64,000 nt of DNA. Origin: Modestobacter italicus. Its GTDB lineage: Bacteria > Actinomycetota > Actinomycetes > Mycobacteriales > Geodermatophilaceae. The translations under genes were made by a program, and so were the position numbers. The stretch spans positions 246,768-310,767 of the forward strand of contig NZ_JABGCJ010000006.1 of the NCBI RefSeq assembly GCF_019799965.1, read 5' to 3'. Below, piece by piece: positions 44,252 through 53,896 of this stretch. Positions within the stretch are counted from its first letter, which is position 1, and the number at the start of each line of letters is the position of its first letter. The notes under the pieces were generated by a model that saw nothing but the letters and a program-made list of their open reading frames with translations, did no database searches and was not told the DNA's origin.

Positions 44252-45055
44252 TCAGCCGACGAGCTGTCCGGTGACGACGGCGGCCTGGGCGGCGCGCTCC
44301 TGCACTGTGCCCGGCTGGAGCACCAGCCCGAGCAGCCAGCGGCAGACCAGCTCGGCCTCCGGGCGGGAGATCCGCAGCGAGGCACCCAGCGTGCTCACCA
44401 CGTCGCCCCAGCGGACGGCGTCCAGCGCCATCATCTGCACCAGGGTCTCCGGCTCGGTCTCGGCCAGCCGGCGCAGCACCGGGTGCCCGCCGACCTCCTC
44501 GGCCAGCGCCGGCACCGCGACGGTCAGCGGCAGCTCGGCGGCCAGCGCGGCGAGCCGGTCCAGCTCGAAGGCGATCAGCGCGTGCGCCACGTCGTCCTTG
44601 GTGCGGAAGTGGTTGTACAGCGTGGCCTTGGCGACGCCGGCGGCGGCGGCCACGTGCTGCATGGTGGTCTTCTTGACCCCCCGCTCGGCGAAGGCGGTGC
44701 GGGCGCCGGAGAGCAGCCCGCGGCGGGTGCGGCTCATCGCGACCCCGGTGCGGGGGGCGGACCGGCGTCCCTCCGTGCGGGGCGGCGCCGGGGTGGTCCG
44801 CGGCGCGGGGACGGCGACGGCGAGCGACGGCACCGGCGCGGTGAACTGGTGGCCGGGGGCCGGGGGCTGCATCAGGGCCGCACCGGAGGGCACCGGGGTG
44901 GTGAGGTGCTGACCGTGGACCGCGGCGGCCTCGGCGGCGGCCGCCTCGGCGGCGTCGGCCGCCAGCACGGTGACCCCGCCGCGGCCGGCGGTCGGCACCG
45001 GGAGGGAGGGGTGCGGCGGCAACTGCGAGCGGGATCCCGGGGAAGACATGGACAC
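44252..45055 (-). CDS. TetR-family regulator with long N-terminal extension
   Basis: 267 residues. The TetR HTH is at about residues 115-160 (RGLLSGARTAFAERGVKKTTMQHVAAAAGVA in part, ATLYNHFRTKDDVAHALI); a ligand-binding helical domain follows. About 105 residues of Pro/Ala-rich low-complexity sequence precede the HTH. GTG 45055 is chosen because GGGAGG lies 7 nt upstream; if translation instead began at the internal ATG just before TRRGLL (GVAMSRTRRG), a normal-sized regulator of about 165 residues would result. Targets unknown. Confidence 0.85.
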   Translation of the reverse strand: MSMSSPGSRSQLPPHPSLPVPTAGRGGVTVLAADAAEAAAAEAAAVHGQHLTTPVPSGAALMQPPAPGHQFTAPVPSLAVAVPAPRTTPAPPRTEGRRSAPRTGVAMSRTRRGLLSGARTAFAERGVKKTTMQHVAAAAGVAKATLYNHFRTKDDVAHALIAFELDRLAALAAELPLTVAVPALAEEVGGHPVLRRLAETEPETLVQMMALDAVRWGDVVSTLGASLRISRPEAELVCRWLLGLVLQPGTVQERAAQAAVVTGQLVG

Positions 45056-45189
45056 TTTGTGCCCTCCCGGTCGCACTGGGTCAAGGAGGTGGACACCGAG
45101 CGAAGATCGTGTCGCGCGCCGAGGCCCGCCGTGGACGGATCATCGGCCCCGTGACCGGCCCGGCCGCCTCAGCTCGTGGACAGGACGGC

Positions 45190-45238
45190 CCCCTCGCAGG
45201 GGCCCACCACGAGCGTGCGAGGAGTGGGGGGCGAGGGG
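45190..45238 (-). terminator. Hairpin after clgR
   Basis: An 8-bp outer stem (CCCCTCGC with GCGAGGGG) and an inner CCCAC/GTGGG stem, 8 nt beyond the clgR stop. Confidence 0.5.
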
Positions 45239-45246
45239 GTCCTCGT

Positions 45247-45684
45247 TCAGGCAGCGAGGGAGACGGCGCCGCGGCGGCGGCCGGCGGAGCGGGCCGGCTG
45301 GCCGCCGCCGACCAGCGCGAGGGCCGGCTCGGCGACCGGCGCCTCGACCGCCGTGTGCGGGGCGGCCTCGTCGACCTGGGGGGTGTCCGCGGCGTCGTCC
45401 TCGCGGCTGCCCGGCCGGGCCAGGGCGACCTGCCGCACCGGGCGGCTCGGCTCGGCCAGCCGCATCTCCAGGCTGACCTCGGCCAGCAGGTCGGCCAGCT
45501 CGACGTCCAGGGCGTCGCAGATGGACGCCAGCAGCTCGGAGGAGGCCTCCTTCTGCCCGCGCTCGACCTCGGAGAGGTAGCCCAGGCTGACCCGGGCCGC
45601 GCCCGAGACGTCGCGCAGTGTGCGCCGCTGCCGCAGCCGGTGCCCCCGCAGCGTGGTGCCGAGCTGGGTGCGCAGCAGCGTCAT
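45247..45684 (-). CDS. clgR: ClgR-type XRE transcriptional activator
   Basis: 145-residue Cro/CI-type regulator. The HTH is at about residues 10-66 ([37 protein letters not shown] in part). The block [20 protein letters not shown] is characteristic of ClgR, which activates clp protease and, in mycobacteria, membrane-stress genes. The C-terminus is Ala/Pro-rich and ends in hydrophobic Ala residues (AVSLAA), a plausible ClpP degron as known for ClgR. AGGAG lies 6 nt before ATG 45684. Position upstream of cinA-pgsA matches Rv2745c-Rv2746c. Confidence 0.9.
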   Translation of the reverse strand: MTLLRTQLGTTLRGHRLRQRRTLRDVSGAARVSLGYLSEVERGQKEASSELLASICDALDVELADLLAEVSLEMRLAEPSRPVRQVALARPGSREDDAADTPQVDEAAPHTAVEAPVAEPALALVGGGQPARSAGRRRGAVSLAA

Positions 45685-45838
45685 GGCCGTCTCCTGTCCA
45701 CTCTTCCGAGCAGGTCGAACGAGGCAGCGGTGACCACCGGACCGGCCGGGGACACCGTGTGCTCACCGTACGCGGCGATGACCCTGGTCACCGTCCCGGT
45801 CGGGGCACGTCCGCTGATGGCGTAACGCCCCCGCCCGC

Positions 45839-46378
45839 TCACCGCTTCCCGCCCTCCGCCGCCCCGGACGGCGGCGGCACGGGGTGCTCGACCAGCCGGG
45901 CCAGCAGCCGCTGCACCGCCTCCCGCACCGCACCCGCCCGCACCGCCGCGCGGTCGCCGGGCAGGTCCAGTTCGTGCACCACGGTGAGCACGCCGTCGCT
46001 CAGCCCCAGGTACACCCGGCCTGGCCCGTGCCCGTCCACCGGGTCGGGTCCGGCCACCCCGGTCAGCCCGACGCCCCAGGTGGCCGAGCAGCGGCTCCGG
46101 ACGCCCTCGGCCAGCGCTGCCGCGGTCGGCTCGCTCACCGGCCCGTGCGCGGCCAGCAGCTCCGGCGCCACCCCGGCCAGCGTCGTCTTCAGGTCGGTGG
46201 CGTAGACGACGGCACCGCCGCGCAGCGTGGCGCTCGCGCCGGGCACCTCGGCGAGGGTGGCGCAGAACAGGCCCGCGGTCAGCGACTCGGCGGCGGCCAC
46301 GGTCTCACCGCGGACGAGCAGCGCCTCGTGCAGCCGCTGGGCGACCAGGGCGGTCCCCGGCTCCGCGGGGGCGCTCAC
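45839..46378 (-). CDS. cinA: CinA C-terminal-type nicotinamide-nucleotide amidase
   Basis: 179-residue protein corresponding to the CinA/PncC amidohydrolase domain only: VAAAESLTAGLFCATLAEVPGAS, GGAVVYATDLKTTLAGV, and GVGLTGVAGPDPVDGHGPGRV. It deamidates NMN to nicotinate mononucleotide in pyridine salvage. The N-terminal molybdopterin-like domain of full-length CinA is absent. GTG 46378 overlaps the pgsA stop by 4 nt (GTGA). Confidence 0.93.
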   Translation of the reverse strand: MSAPAEPGTALVAQRLHEALLVRGETVAAAESLTAGLFCATLAEVPGASATLRGGAVVYATDLKTTLAGVAPELLAAHGPVSEPTAAALAEGVRSRCSATWGVGLTGVAGPDPVDGHGPGRVYLGLSDGVLTVVHELDLPGDRAAVRAGAVREAVQRLLARLVEHPVPPPSGAAEGGKR

Positions 46379-47064
46379 GCGGCGTCGTCCCGGCGCTCCT
46401 GACCGGCGGCCCGCTCGTCACCGGCCGCGGCCCGCCGGGCAGCCGCGGCCTGCATCGCCCGGGCACTGGTGCGGCGCAGGGTGAGCGCCCGGTAGACGTA
46501 GTCCAGCCCGGTCACGACGGTGAGCACGAGCGCGGCGGCCATCACCCACCAGCGGGCCGAGGCGAACACCCCGCTCATCGGCAGGATGTACATGCCGATG
46601 GCCAGGGCCTGCAGCACCGTCTTGGCCTTGCCGCCGCGGCTGGCGGCGATCACCCCGTGCCGGATCACCCAGAACCGCAGCAGCGTCACCCCGACCTCGC
46701 GGACCAGGATCGTCAGCGTCACCCACCAGGGCAGCAGCGCCAGCACCGACAGCCCGATCAGCGCGGTGCCGGTCAGCGCCTTGTCCGCGATCGGGTCGGC
46801 GAGCTTGCCGAACTCGGTGACCTGGTTGCGCCGGCGGGCGATCATGCCGTCGTACCGGTCGGTGATGATCGCCAGGGCGAAGAACAGCGTCGCCCAGCCG
46901 CGCCGGGCGTCGTCCATGCCGTCCTCGCTGAACAGCAGCAACGCGAACAGCGGCACGACGGCCAGCCGCAGCAGCGTGAGGGCGTTGGGCAGGTTCACCA
47001 GGCGCGCGGTCTGCGGTGGCGTGGCCGCCGGGTCGGCCGCCCCCTCCGGTACCACCGCACTCAT
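46375..47064 (-). CDS. pgsA: CDP-alcohol phosphatidyltransferase (PgsA-like)
   Basis: 229-residue membrane enzyme of the CDP-alcohol phosphatidyltransferase family. The catalytic motif DGX2ARX8GX3DX3D is complete in DGMIARRRNQVTEFGKLADP followed by IAD. Four to five hydrophobic segments surround it. By similarity and gene order (Rv2746c) it makes phosphatidylglycerophosphate from CDP-diacylglycerol and glycerol-3-phosphate. ATG 47064 follows the rimO stop after 4 nt, and the stop overlaps cinA. Confidence 0.92.
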   Translation of the reverse strand: MSAVVPEGAADPAATPPQTARLVNLPNALTLLRLAVVPLFALLLFSEDGMDDARRGWATLFFALAIITDRYDGMIARRRNQVTEFGKLADPIADKALTGTALIGLSVLALLPWWVTLTILVREVGVTLLRFWVIRHGVIAASRGGKAKTVLQALAIGMYILPMSGVFASARWWVMAAALVLTVVTGLDYVYRALTLRRTSARAMQAAAARRAAAGDERAAGQERRDDAA

Positions 47065-47068
47065 CGAC

Positions 47069-48574
47069 TCAGACCCCGGCCGCTACGGCGATCGGGGCAG
47101 GCAGTCCGGACGGCGCGGGCAGCGCGCGGGCGACCAAGTCCACGCCCTCGGTGTCGACCACCTCGGCCGTGACGACCTGGCCGGCGACGGCGCCGGCCGG
47201 CACCCCGCTCACCGTCGTGGTGCCGTCGGCGTCCGGGTCCTGGTGGGCGGCGTGCCCGCCCCAGGTGCCCGGCTCGGTCACGCCGGAGAGGTCGTCGGTG
47301 AGCAGCACCTCGACGGTGCTGCCGATGCGCTCCTCCGCCCGCTGTGCGGTCAGCTCCTCGACCAGGTCGGTGATCCGCCGGACGCGGGCGTCGATCTCCT
47401 CCTGGTCCAGCTTCCCGGGCAGGCCGAGCGCCTCGGTGCCATCCTCGTCGGAGTAGCCGAACACCCCGACCGCGTCGAGCCGGCCCTCGGTGAGGAAGCG
47501 CTCCAGCTCGGCGACGTCGTCCTCGGTCTCGCCGGGGAAGCCGAGGATGACGTTGGTGCGGAAGCCGGCTCCCGGCGCCAGCGACCGGGCTCGCTCGATG
47601 ATGCCGAGGAAGTCCTCGGTGCCCCCGAAGCGCCGCATCCGGCGCAGCAGCGTCGGGGAGGAGTGCTGGAAGGACAGGTCGAAGTAGGGGGCCACACCAG
47701 GGGTGCCGGCGATGACCTCGAGCAGACCGGGCCGCAGCTCGGCCGGCTGCAGGTACGCCACCCGCACCCGCACGATGCCCTCGACGGCGGCCAGCGCGGG
47801 GAGCAGCTTCTCCAGCGACCGCAGGTCGCCGACGTCCTTGCCGTAGGAGGTGGAGTTCTCGCTCACCAGCACGATCTCGGTGACGCCCTGGGAGGCCAGC
47901 CACTGCGCCTCGCCCAGCACCTCGGTGGCCGGCCGGGAGACGAACGACCCGCGGAACGCCGGGATGGCGCAGAAGGCACACCGCCGGTCACAGCCGGAGG
48001 CGATCTTCAGCGCCGCGGAAGGCCCGCTGGCCAGCCGCTTGCGGCGCAGCCAGTCGTGCCCGGGGATGGCCGGGGCGTCGGGGGCCTGGACGGCCGCCGT
48101 GCGCTGCGCCGGGCTGATCGGCAGCAGGGTGCGCCGGTCGGTCGGGGTGTGCGGCACGAGCGGGCGGCCGGCCAGCACGTCGTCGAGCCGGTCCCCGATG
48201 GCGCCGTAGTCGTCGAAGCCGAGCACCGTGGCCTCCGGCAGCGCCCCGGCCAGCTCGGAGCCGTACCGCTCGGCCATGCAGCCCACGGCGATCACCTCGG
48301 CACCGGAGTCGGTGGCGGCGAGGATCGCGTCGACCGAGTCCTTCTTGGCGCTCTCGATGAAGCCGCAGGTGTTCACCAGGACCGCGTCGGCGTCCTCGGC
48401 GTCGGCCACCAGTTCGTAGCCGTCGCCGGCCAGCCGGCCGGCGAGCTCCTCGGAGTCGACCTCGTTCCGGGCGCAGCCCAGGGTGACGACGGCGACCCGC
48501 CGCGGCGATCCGGAGGAGCCAGCGGCGAGCTGCTGCCCTTCAGGGGAGGTCATGGGACGGGGCAGAGCTGGCAC
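47069..48574 (-). CDS. rimO: Ribosomal protein S12 methylthiotransferase
   Basis: Radical-SAM enzyme that methylthiolates the conserved Asp of ribosomal protein S12. 501 residues. Cys34 (TLGC), Cys70 (NTC) and Cys99 (VGC) bind the auxiliary cluster; the radical-SAM cysteines are Cys195, Cys199 and Cys202 ([10 protein letters not shown]). A C-terminal TRAM domain follows. It is distinguished from MiaB by the RimO-type [10 protein letters not shown] and [16 protein letters not shown] blocks. GTG 48574 is fixed by a TAGGAT -10 ending 6 nt upstream. First gene of rimO-pgsA-cinA. Confidence 0.95.
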   Translation of the reverse strand: MPALPRPMTSPEGQQLAAGSSGSPRRVAVVTLGCARNEVDSEELAGRLAGDGYELVADAEDADAVLVNTCGFIESAKKDSVDAILAATDSGAEVIAVGCMAERYGSELAGALPEATVLGFDDYGAIGDRLDDVLAGRPLVPHTPTDRRTLLPISPAQRTAAVQAPDAPAIPGHDWLRRKRLASGPSAALKIASGCDRRCAFCAIPAFRGSFVSRPATEVLGEAQWLASQGVTEIVLVSENSTSYGKDVGDLRSLEKLLPALAAVEGIVRVRVAYLQPAELRPGLLEVIAGTPGVAPYFDLSFQHSSPTLLRRMRRFGGTEDFLGIIERARSLAPGAGFRTNVILGFPGETEDDVAELERFLTEGRLDAVGVFGYSDEDGTEALGLPGKLDQEEIDARVRRITDLVEELTAQRAEERIGSTVEVLLTDDLSGVTEPGTWGGHAAHQDPDADGTTTVSGVPAGAVAGQVVTAEVVDTEGVDLVARALPAPSGLPAPIAVAAGV

Positions 48575-48580
48575 CTGTCC

Positions 48581-48586
48581 ATCCTA
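48581..48586 (-). promoter_or_regulatory. Leaderless -10 of rimO
   Basis: TAGGAT on the minus strand ends 6 nt before GTG 48574. Confidence 0.6.
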
Positions 48587-48648
48587 TGCGCCGTACGGGG
48601 TGCGACCGGGGGCCCCGCACCGGGGAGCCCCGGCCTCGTCCCGTCCGG

Positions 48649-48680
48649 CCTGCCTGCCGGGGCACGTGGGGGCAGGCAGG
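48649..48680 (-). terminator. Terminator of ftsK
   Basis: A perfect 10-bp stem (CCTGCCTGCC with GGCAGGCAGG) and a 12-nt loop, 8 nt beyond the ftsK stop. Confidence 0.65.
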
Positions 48681-48688
48681 TCCTCCGA

Positions 48689-51211
48689 CTACTCGCCGCC
48701 GCCGCGCAGCACGAACAGGGTCGACTCCAGCTCGTCGGGCTTGACCAGGACGTCGCGGGCCTTGGAGCCCTCCGAGGGCCCGACGATGCCGCGGCTCTCC
48801 ATCAGGTCCATCAGCCGCCCGGCCTTGGCGAAGCCGACCCGCAGCTTGCGCTGCAGCATCGAGGTGGAGCCGAACTGGCTGGTGACCACCAGCTCGATCG
48901 CCTGGACCAGCAGCTCCATGTCGCCGCCGACGTCCTCGTCGATCTCCTTCTTCTCCCCCGCCGCGGCGGTGAAGACCTCCTCGCGGTACTCCGGCTCGGC
49001 CTGCCGCTTGGTGAACTCGACGACCGCCTCGATCTCGGCGTCGGAGACGTAGGCGCCCTGCACGCGCATCGGCTTGCCCGCACCGATGGGCAGGAAGAGG
49101 GCGTCACCCATGCCGATCAGCTTCTCCGCGCCCGGCTGGTCGAGGATGACCCGGCTGTCGGTGAGGCTGGAGGTGGAGAAGGCCAGCCGGGAGGGCACGT
49201 TGGCCTTGATCAGGCCGGTGACGACGTCGACCGAGGGCCGCTGGGTCGCCAGCACCAGGTGGATGCCGGCGGCACGGGCCTTCTGGGTGATCCGGACGAT
49301 CGACTCCTCGACGTCCCGCGGGGCGACCATCATCAGGTCGGCGAGCTCGTCGACGATGGTGAGGATGTAGGGGTAGGGCTGGTAGACGCGCTCGCTGCCG
49401 GGCGGGGTGGTGATCTCGCCGCGCTCGACCTTCTTGTTGAAGTCGTCGATGTGCCGGACGCCGGTCGACCGCATGTCCTGGTAGCGCTGCTCCATCTCCT
49501 CGACCAGCCAGGCCAGCGCGGTGGCGGCCTTCTTGGGGTCGGTGATGATCGGCGTGATCAGGTGCGGGATGCCGTCGTAGGGCGTGAGCTCGACCATCTT
49601 CGGGTCGACCAGGATCATCCGCAGCTGGTCGGGGGTGGCCCGCAGCAGCAGCGAGGTCAGCAGCGAGTTGATGCAGCTGGACTTACCGGCACCGGTGGCG
49701 CCGGCGACCAGCAGGTGCGGCATCTTCGCCAGGTTGGCGCAGACGAACCCGCCCTCGATGTCCTTGCCCAGGCCGACCAGCATCGGGTGCGGGTCCTGCT
49801 TGGCCACCTGGGAGCGCATGACGTCGCCGAGGCTGACCGTCTCGCGGTCGGTGTTGGGCACCTCGACGCCGACCGCGGACTTGCCCGGGATGGGCGCCAG
49901 GATGCGGATGTTGTCGTTGGCCACGGCGTAGGCGAGGTTCTTGGTCAGCGCGGTGATCTTCTCGACCTTGACCGCGTTGCCCAGCTCGATCTCGTAGCGG
50001 GTCACCGTCGGACCGCGGGTGTAGCTGGTGACCGCGGCGTCGATGTTGAACTGCTCGAGCACGCCGGTGATCGCCTCGATGGCGACGTCGTTGGCCTTGG
50101 ACTTGGCCCGCGGCGGGGTGCCAGGGCGCAGCACGCTGACCGAGGGCAGCGTGTAGCTGCCCTCGACCGGCTGGATCCGGAGCTGCTCGGGCTCCTCGAT
50201 CGGCGGCAGGTCCTCCGGCGGGGCGGTGCGGTCAACCACGGCCGGCCGGCGGACCGGCTCCGGCGGCGGAGGCGGCTCGTGGACGACGGCCTCCGGCGCC
50301 TCGTCCAGCGCGCCGACGTCGATCACCCCGGTGTCCAGGGTGTCCTGCACGGAGGCGGCCGCGGCGGCCTTGCGGCCCTTGCGACTGCGGGGGGCCGGCT
50401 CCTCCTCCGGCTCCTCGTCCTCGTACTCGTCGTAGTCGTCGTACTCGTCGTCGTCGCGGCCCAGCTGGCGGTCGACCCACTCGCGCAGCCGCTCGGGCAC
50501 CTGGTGCACCGGGGTGGCGGTGACCACCAGCAGCCCGAAGAAGGCCAGCAGCACCAGCAGCAGCACGGTGACCACCGGGCCCACACCGGCGGTCAGCGGT
50601 GTGCCCACCGCCCAGCCGAGCAGGCCGCCGGCACCGGAGCGGTCGGCGTCGTCGACGTCGGGCCCGGTGACGTGGGCGGTGCCGACGACGGCGGCGACGA
50701 CGCACAGCCAGCCGATCATCAGCCGACCGCGGGCCTCCGGGCGCGGGGGGTGCCGCAGCAGCCGCAGGGCGACCAGCAGCAGGACGACGGGCAGGACGGC
50801 GGTCAGCGCGCCGATGGCGAAGCGGACGCCGTTGGCCAGCCCCTCCCCCACCGGGCCGATGCCGGAGGTCCAGGTGGCCGCGCCCAGCACGATCGCCAGC
50901 CCCAGGACGGCGAGGCCGACCCCGTCGCGGCGGTGCTCGGGGCCCAGCGGCTCGGTCTCCTCCGGTCGGGCCACCGACCGGGCCAGGCCACCGGCGCCCT
51001 TGGCCAGCAGACCCCAGGCGCCGGACGCGCCGCGCCACAGGCTCCCGGCGAGGGTGCCCTGCTTCTTCTTCGGCGCCGGCCGGCGCGCGGCGGTGGAACC
51101 GCCGCGCTTGGCCGGGGGGCGCTTCTTGGCGGTGGAGCCGGCGGCGCGGGGCCGCGAGGAGCCGCTCCCACGAGCCGGCGCCCGGTTCGACGTCGTCGCG
51201 CGAGCAGGCAT
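48689..51211 (-). CDS. ftsK: DNA translocase FtsK/SpoIIIE
   Basis: 840-residue septal DNA pump that clears chromosome termini from the division site. Order: basic Ala/Pro/Lys-rich N-terminus, about four membrane helices ([17 protein letters not shown] to [18 protein letters not shown]), an acidic linker ([19 protein letters not shown]), the alpha domain ([17 protein letters not shown]), the RecA-like motor with Walker A GATGAGKS (Lys510) and Walker [15 protein letters not shown], and a C-terminal gamma winged helix (ASLE-type region [21 protein letters not shown]). ATG 51211 is fixed by a leaderless -10. Confidence 0.96.
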   Translation of the reverse strand: MPARATTSNRAPARGSGSSRPRAAGSTAKKRPPAKRGGSTAARRPAPKKKQGTLAGSLWRGASGAWGLLAKGAGGLARSVARPEETEPLGPEHRRDGVGLAVLGLAIVLGAATWTSGIGPVGEGLANGVRFAIGALTAVLPVVLLLVALRLLRHPPRPEARGRLMIGWLCVVAAVVGTAHVTGPDVDDADRSGAGGLLGWAVGTPLTAGVGPVVTVLLLVLLAFFGLLVVTATPVHQVPERLREWVDRQLGRDDDEYDDYDEYEDEEPEEEPAPRSRKGRKAAAAASVQDTLDTGVIDVGALDEAPEAVVHEPPPPPEPVRRPAVVDRTAPPEDLPPIEEPEQLRIQPVEGSYTLPSVSVLRPGTPPRAKSKANDVAIEAITGVLEQFNIDAAVTSYTRGPTVTRYEIELGNAVKVEKITALTKNLAYAVANDNIRILAPIPGKSAVGVEVPNTDRETVSLGDVMRSQVAKQDPHPMLVGLGKDIEGGFVCANLAKMPHLLVAGATGAGKSSCINSLLTSLLLRATPDQLRMILVDPKMVELTPYDGIPHLITPIITDPKKAATALAWLVEEMEQRYQDMRSTGVRHIDDFNKKVERGEITTPPGSERVYQPYPYILTIVDELADLMMVAPRDVEESIVRITQKARAAGIHLVLATQRPSVDVVTGLIKANVPSRLAFSTSSLTDSRVILDQPGAEKLIGMGDALFLPIGAGKPMRVQGAYVSDAEIEAVVEFTKRQAEPEYREEVFTAAAGEKKEIDEDVGGDMELLVQAIELVVTSQFGSTSMLQRKLRVGFAKAGRLMDLMESRGIVGPSEGSKARDVLVKPDELESTLFVLRGGGE

Positions 51212-51217
51212 GCGTCG

Positions 51218-51223
51218 ACGGTA
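51218..51223 (-). promoter_or_regulatory. Leaderless -10 of ftsK
   Basis: TACCGT on the minus strand ends 6 nt before ATG 51211. Confidence 0.6.
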
Positions 51224-51281
51224 CGGCCCCTGAGCGTCCAGCTGGACGATCCTGAGCCGCGTGTCCGCCCGCCGGGCTGGC

Positions 51282-51287
51282 TAGCGT
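51282..51287 (+). promoter_or_regulatory. Leaderless -10 of the S9 peptidase gene
   Basis: TAGCGT ends 7 nt before GTG 51295. Confidence 0.6.
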
Positions 51288-51294
51288 GATCCCC

Positions 51295-53253
51295 GTGACC
51301 TCTCCGCGGATCCTCCCCTCCGGCAGCTGGCCGACCCCGATCACCTCCGAGCTGGTGGTGCGGGCGGCCGCCCGGCTCGGCGAGGTGGTCGTCGACGGGG
51401 ACGACGTCTGGTGGGCCGAGGGCCGGCCCAGCGAGGGCGGGCGCACCGTGCTCGTCCGCCGCTCCCCCGACGGGACGACGGCCGACCTGCTCGCCGCCCC
51501 CTGGAACGCCCGCACCCGGGTGCACGAGTACGGCGGCGGCGCATGGACCGTGGCCGCCGGCACCGTCTGGTTCACCTCCTACGCCGACCAGCGGCTGTAC
51601 CGGGTCGCCCCCGGCAGCGCCGAGCCGGTCGCCGTCACCCCCGAGCCGGCCATCGCGGCCGGCGTCCGGTTCGCCGACCTCTCCGCCGACGGCGACGGGG
51701 TGCTGGCGGTCCGGGAGACCCACTCCTCCAGCGGCGCCTCGGCCGATGTCGTGCACGAGGTGGTCCGGGTCGGCGCCGACGGCGCAGTCGACGTGCTGGT
51801 CTCGGGCAGCGACTTCGTCTCCGACCCGCGGCGGGCGCCCGACGGGGTGACGCTGTGCTGGCTGCAGTGGCAGCACCCGGACATGCCCTGGGACGCAGCA
51901 GGGCTGGTGGTCCGCGCCGCCGACGGCACCGACCACGTCCTGGCCGGCGGCTCCGGCGAGTCCGTCGTCCAGCCGGTCTGGGGCGCGGACGGCACGCTGT
52001 GGTTCCTCGCCGACCGCACCGACGTCTGGGCGCTGTACCGGCGCCGCCCGCACGGTGAGGTCGAGCTGGTGTTCGACGCCGGCAGCGACATCGCCGGTCC
52101 GCAGTGGGTGTTCGGGCAGAGCCGGTTCGACCTGACCGGCGACGGCCGGGTGGTGCTCGCCTACGGCCGGGACGGCGCCGACCGGCTCGCCGTGCTGGAG
52201 CCCGACGGCACGGTCCGGGAGCTGCCGACGGAGCAGACGTCGTTCGGGCAGGTCCGGGCGGCCGGGGACGCGGTCGTGTGCGTGGCCGGCGGCCCGGCGT
52301 CCGAGCCGGTCGTGCTGCGCGTCGGCCTGGACGGCGGCCGCGCCGACGTGCTGCGCCCGGCCCGGGAGCTGGGGGTCGACCCGGCCTGGTTCTCCCGCCC
52401 GGTGCACGTCACCTTCCCGACGGAGCCCGGCCCCAGCGGGGTCGCCGAGGCCCACGCGCTGGTCTACCCGCCGACCAACCCGGAGGTCTCCGCCCCCGAC
52501 GGCGAGCTGCCGCCGCTGCTCGTGCTCGTGCACGGTGGGCCGACCGCGGCCGCCCGGTCGGTGCTGGACCTGGGCGTGCAGTACTGGACGTCCCGCGGGT
52601 TCGCCGTCGCCGACGTCGACTACCGCGGCTCGACCGGCTACGGCCGCCGCTACCGCGAGGCGCTGAAGGGGCAGTGGGGCATCGCCGACCTGGACGACGT
52701 GGTCGCCTGCGCCCGGTACCTGTCCTCCGGGGACGGCCCGGCGGGCCTGCGGGTGGACCCGGCCCGGATGGCGATCCGCGGCGGCTCCGCCGGGGGCTAC
52801 ACCACCCTCGCCGCGCTGACCTTCCGCCCGGGGGTCTTCGCCGCGGGGGCCAGCCACTACGGCGTCGCCGACCTGGCCGCACTCGCCGCGGACACCCACT
52901 CGTTCGAGTCGCGCTACCTCGACGGCCTCATCGCGCCGTGGCCCGCGGGTGCCGACGTCTACGCCGAGCGCTCCCCGATCCACTCCACCGACGCCCTCGA
53001 CACCCCGCTCGCGGTCTTCCAGGGCGACGAGGACGAGGTGGTGCCGCCGGCACAGGCGGAGATGATGGTCGCCGCACTGCGGGCCAAGGGCGTGCCGCAC
53101 GCCTACGTGCTGTTCGCCGGTGAGCAGCACGGGTTCCGCAAGGCCGAGAACATCCGCACCGCCCTGGACGGCGAGCTGTCCTTCTACGCCCAGGTGCTCG
53201 GCTTCCCGCTCCCGGCAGAGGAGGGCATCATCCCGGTCACCGTCGTCCGGTGA
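51295..53253 (+). CDS. Prolyl-oligopeptidase-family (S9) serine peptidase
   Basis: 652-residue cytosolic peptidase: an N-terminal beta-propeller of about 380 residues that restricts access, and a C-terminal alpha/beta-hydrolase domain. The triad is Ser498 (GGSAGG), Asp580 or Asp578 (GDEDEVVPP) and His612 (GEQHGFR). The oxyanion region VHGGPT is present. No signal peptide. GTG 51295 is chosen over GTG 51286 because TAGCGT at 51282-51287 would be its leaderless -10. Substrates are likely short peptides, specificity unknown. Confidence 0.92.
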   Translation: MTSPRILPSGSWPTPITSELVVRAAARLGEVVVDGDDVWWAEGRPSEGGRTVLVRRSPDGTTADLLAAPWNARTRVHEYGGGAWTVAAGTVWFTSYADQRLYRVAPGSAEPVAVTPEPAIAAGVRFADLSADGDGVLAVRETHSSSGASADVVHEVVRVGADGAVDVLVSGSDFVSDPRRAPDGVTLCWLQWQHPDMPWDAAGLVVRAADGTDHVLAGGSGESVVQPVWGADGTLWFLADRTDVWALYRRRPHGEVELVFDAGSDIAGPQWVFGQSRFDLTGDGRVVLAYGRDGADRLAVLEPDGTVRELPTEQTSFGQVRAAGDAVVCVAGGPASEPVVLRVGLDGGRADVLRPARELGVDPAWFSRPVHVTFPTEPGPSGVAEAHALVYPPTNPEVSAPDGELPPLLVLVHGGPTAAARSVLDLGVQYWTSRGFAVADVDYRGSTGYGRRYREALKGQWGIADLDDVVACARYLSSGDGPAGLRVDPARMAIRGGSAGGYTTLAALTFRPGVFAAGASHYGVADLAALAADTHSFESRYLDGLIAPWPAGADVYAERSPIHSTDALDTPLAVFQGDEDEVVPPAQAEMMVAALRAKGVPHAYVLFAGEQHGFRKAENIRTALDGELSFYAQVLGFPLPAEEGIIPVTVVR

Positions 53254-53280
53254 GACCGCCGGGAGCCGCCCGCGCCCGGT

Positions 53281-53306
53281 GAACCGATCGGCCGCCGGGT
53301 GCGTAT
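53281..53306 (+). promoter_or_regulatory. Predicted ECF-type promoter of the sigma-factor gene
   Basis: GAACC (53281-53285), 16 nt, then CGTAT (53302-53306): the -35 GAAC and -10 CGT core of ECF promoters. The same pattern and spacing precede the beta-helix gene at 56100-56125. It implies autoregulation. Confidence 0.6.
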
Positions 53307-53359
53307 GTCCTGCGGCGGAGCCCACCGGGGGCGTCCCGACGGTCCGGCGAGGGAGCGCG

Positions 53360-53896
53360 ATGGGGCGCCACCGAGGAACGGCTCAGGCCGAGGTCCTGGA
53401 CGTGCAGGCGGCCTACGCCGCGCACGGCCCGGAGCTCTACCGCTTCGCCCTGCGGCAGCTGGGTGACGGCGGGGCCGCCCAGGACGTCGTCCAGGAGGTG
53501 TTCCTGCGGGCCTGGCGCGCCGAGCGCTCCTACGACCCGCAGCTGGCCAGCCTGCGCACCTGGCTGTTCGCCATCGCCCGCAACGTGGTCGTCGACGAGG
53601 CCCGCCGCTTCGCCGTCCGGCCGTGGCAACGGGACCTCACCGACGGCACCGACCTGCCGCCGGCCGGTGAGGCCGGCCCGGACGAGCGGCTGGTCGACGC
53701 CTGGGTGGTGGAGGAGGCACTGCGACGGATCGGGCCCGAGCACCGGACGGCGATCGTGCAGACGCACCTGCGCGGCCGGCCGCACGCCGAGGTCGCCGCC
53801 GAGCTCGGCATCCCGGTGGGCACACTGCGCAGCCGGGTGTTCTACGGGTTGAAGGCCCTGCGCCTGGCGATGGAGGAGATGGGAGTGGAGCCGTGA
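53360..53896 (+). CDS. ECF-family RNA polymerase sigma factor
   Basis: 178-residue sigma-70 group 4 factor. Region 2 is AAYAAHGPELYRFALRQLG to DVVQEVFLRAWRAE; region 4 is ALRRIGPEHRTAIVQTHL and HAEVAAELGIPVGTLRSRVF. There is no extra C-terminal domain. ATG 53360 has GAGGGAG 5 nt upstream. The downstream anti-sigma gene overlaps by 4 nt (GTGA), so the pair is made together. Shares a promoter pattern with the convergent beta-helix gene. Confidence 0.93.
   Translation: MGRHRGTAQAEVLDVQAAYAAHGPELYRFALRQLGDGGAAQDVVQEVFLRAWRAERSYDPQLASLRTWLFAIARNVVVDEARRFAVRPWQRDLTDGTDLPPAGEAGPDERLVDAWVVEEALRRIGPEHRTAIVQTHLRGRPHAEVAAELGIPVGTLRSRVFYGLKALRLAMEEMGVEP

Noticed and set aside
41432-45154. A 1240-codon plus-strand frame opposite lpqY, DUF4032 and the TetR gene
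   Set aside because: Shadow of genuine minus-strand genes with their codon bias; no start signal or family.
46520-51289. A 1589-codon open frame on the plus strand opposite pgsA, rimO and ftsK
   Set aside because: It is antisense to three well-recognised genes, is low-complexity (Gly, Asp, Arg, Val, Gln, His) and has no domain; long antisense frames are expected at this GC content.
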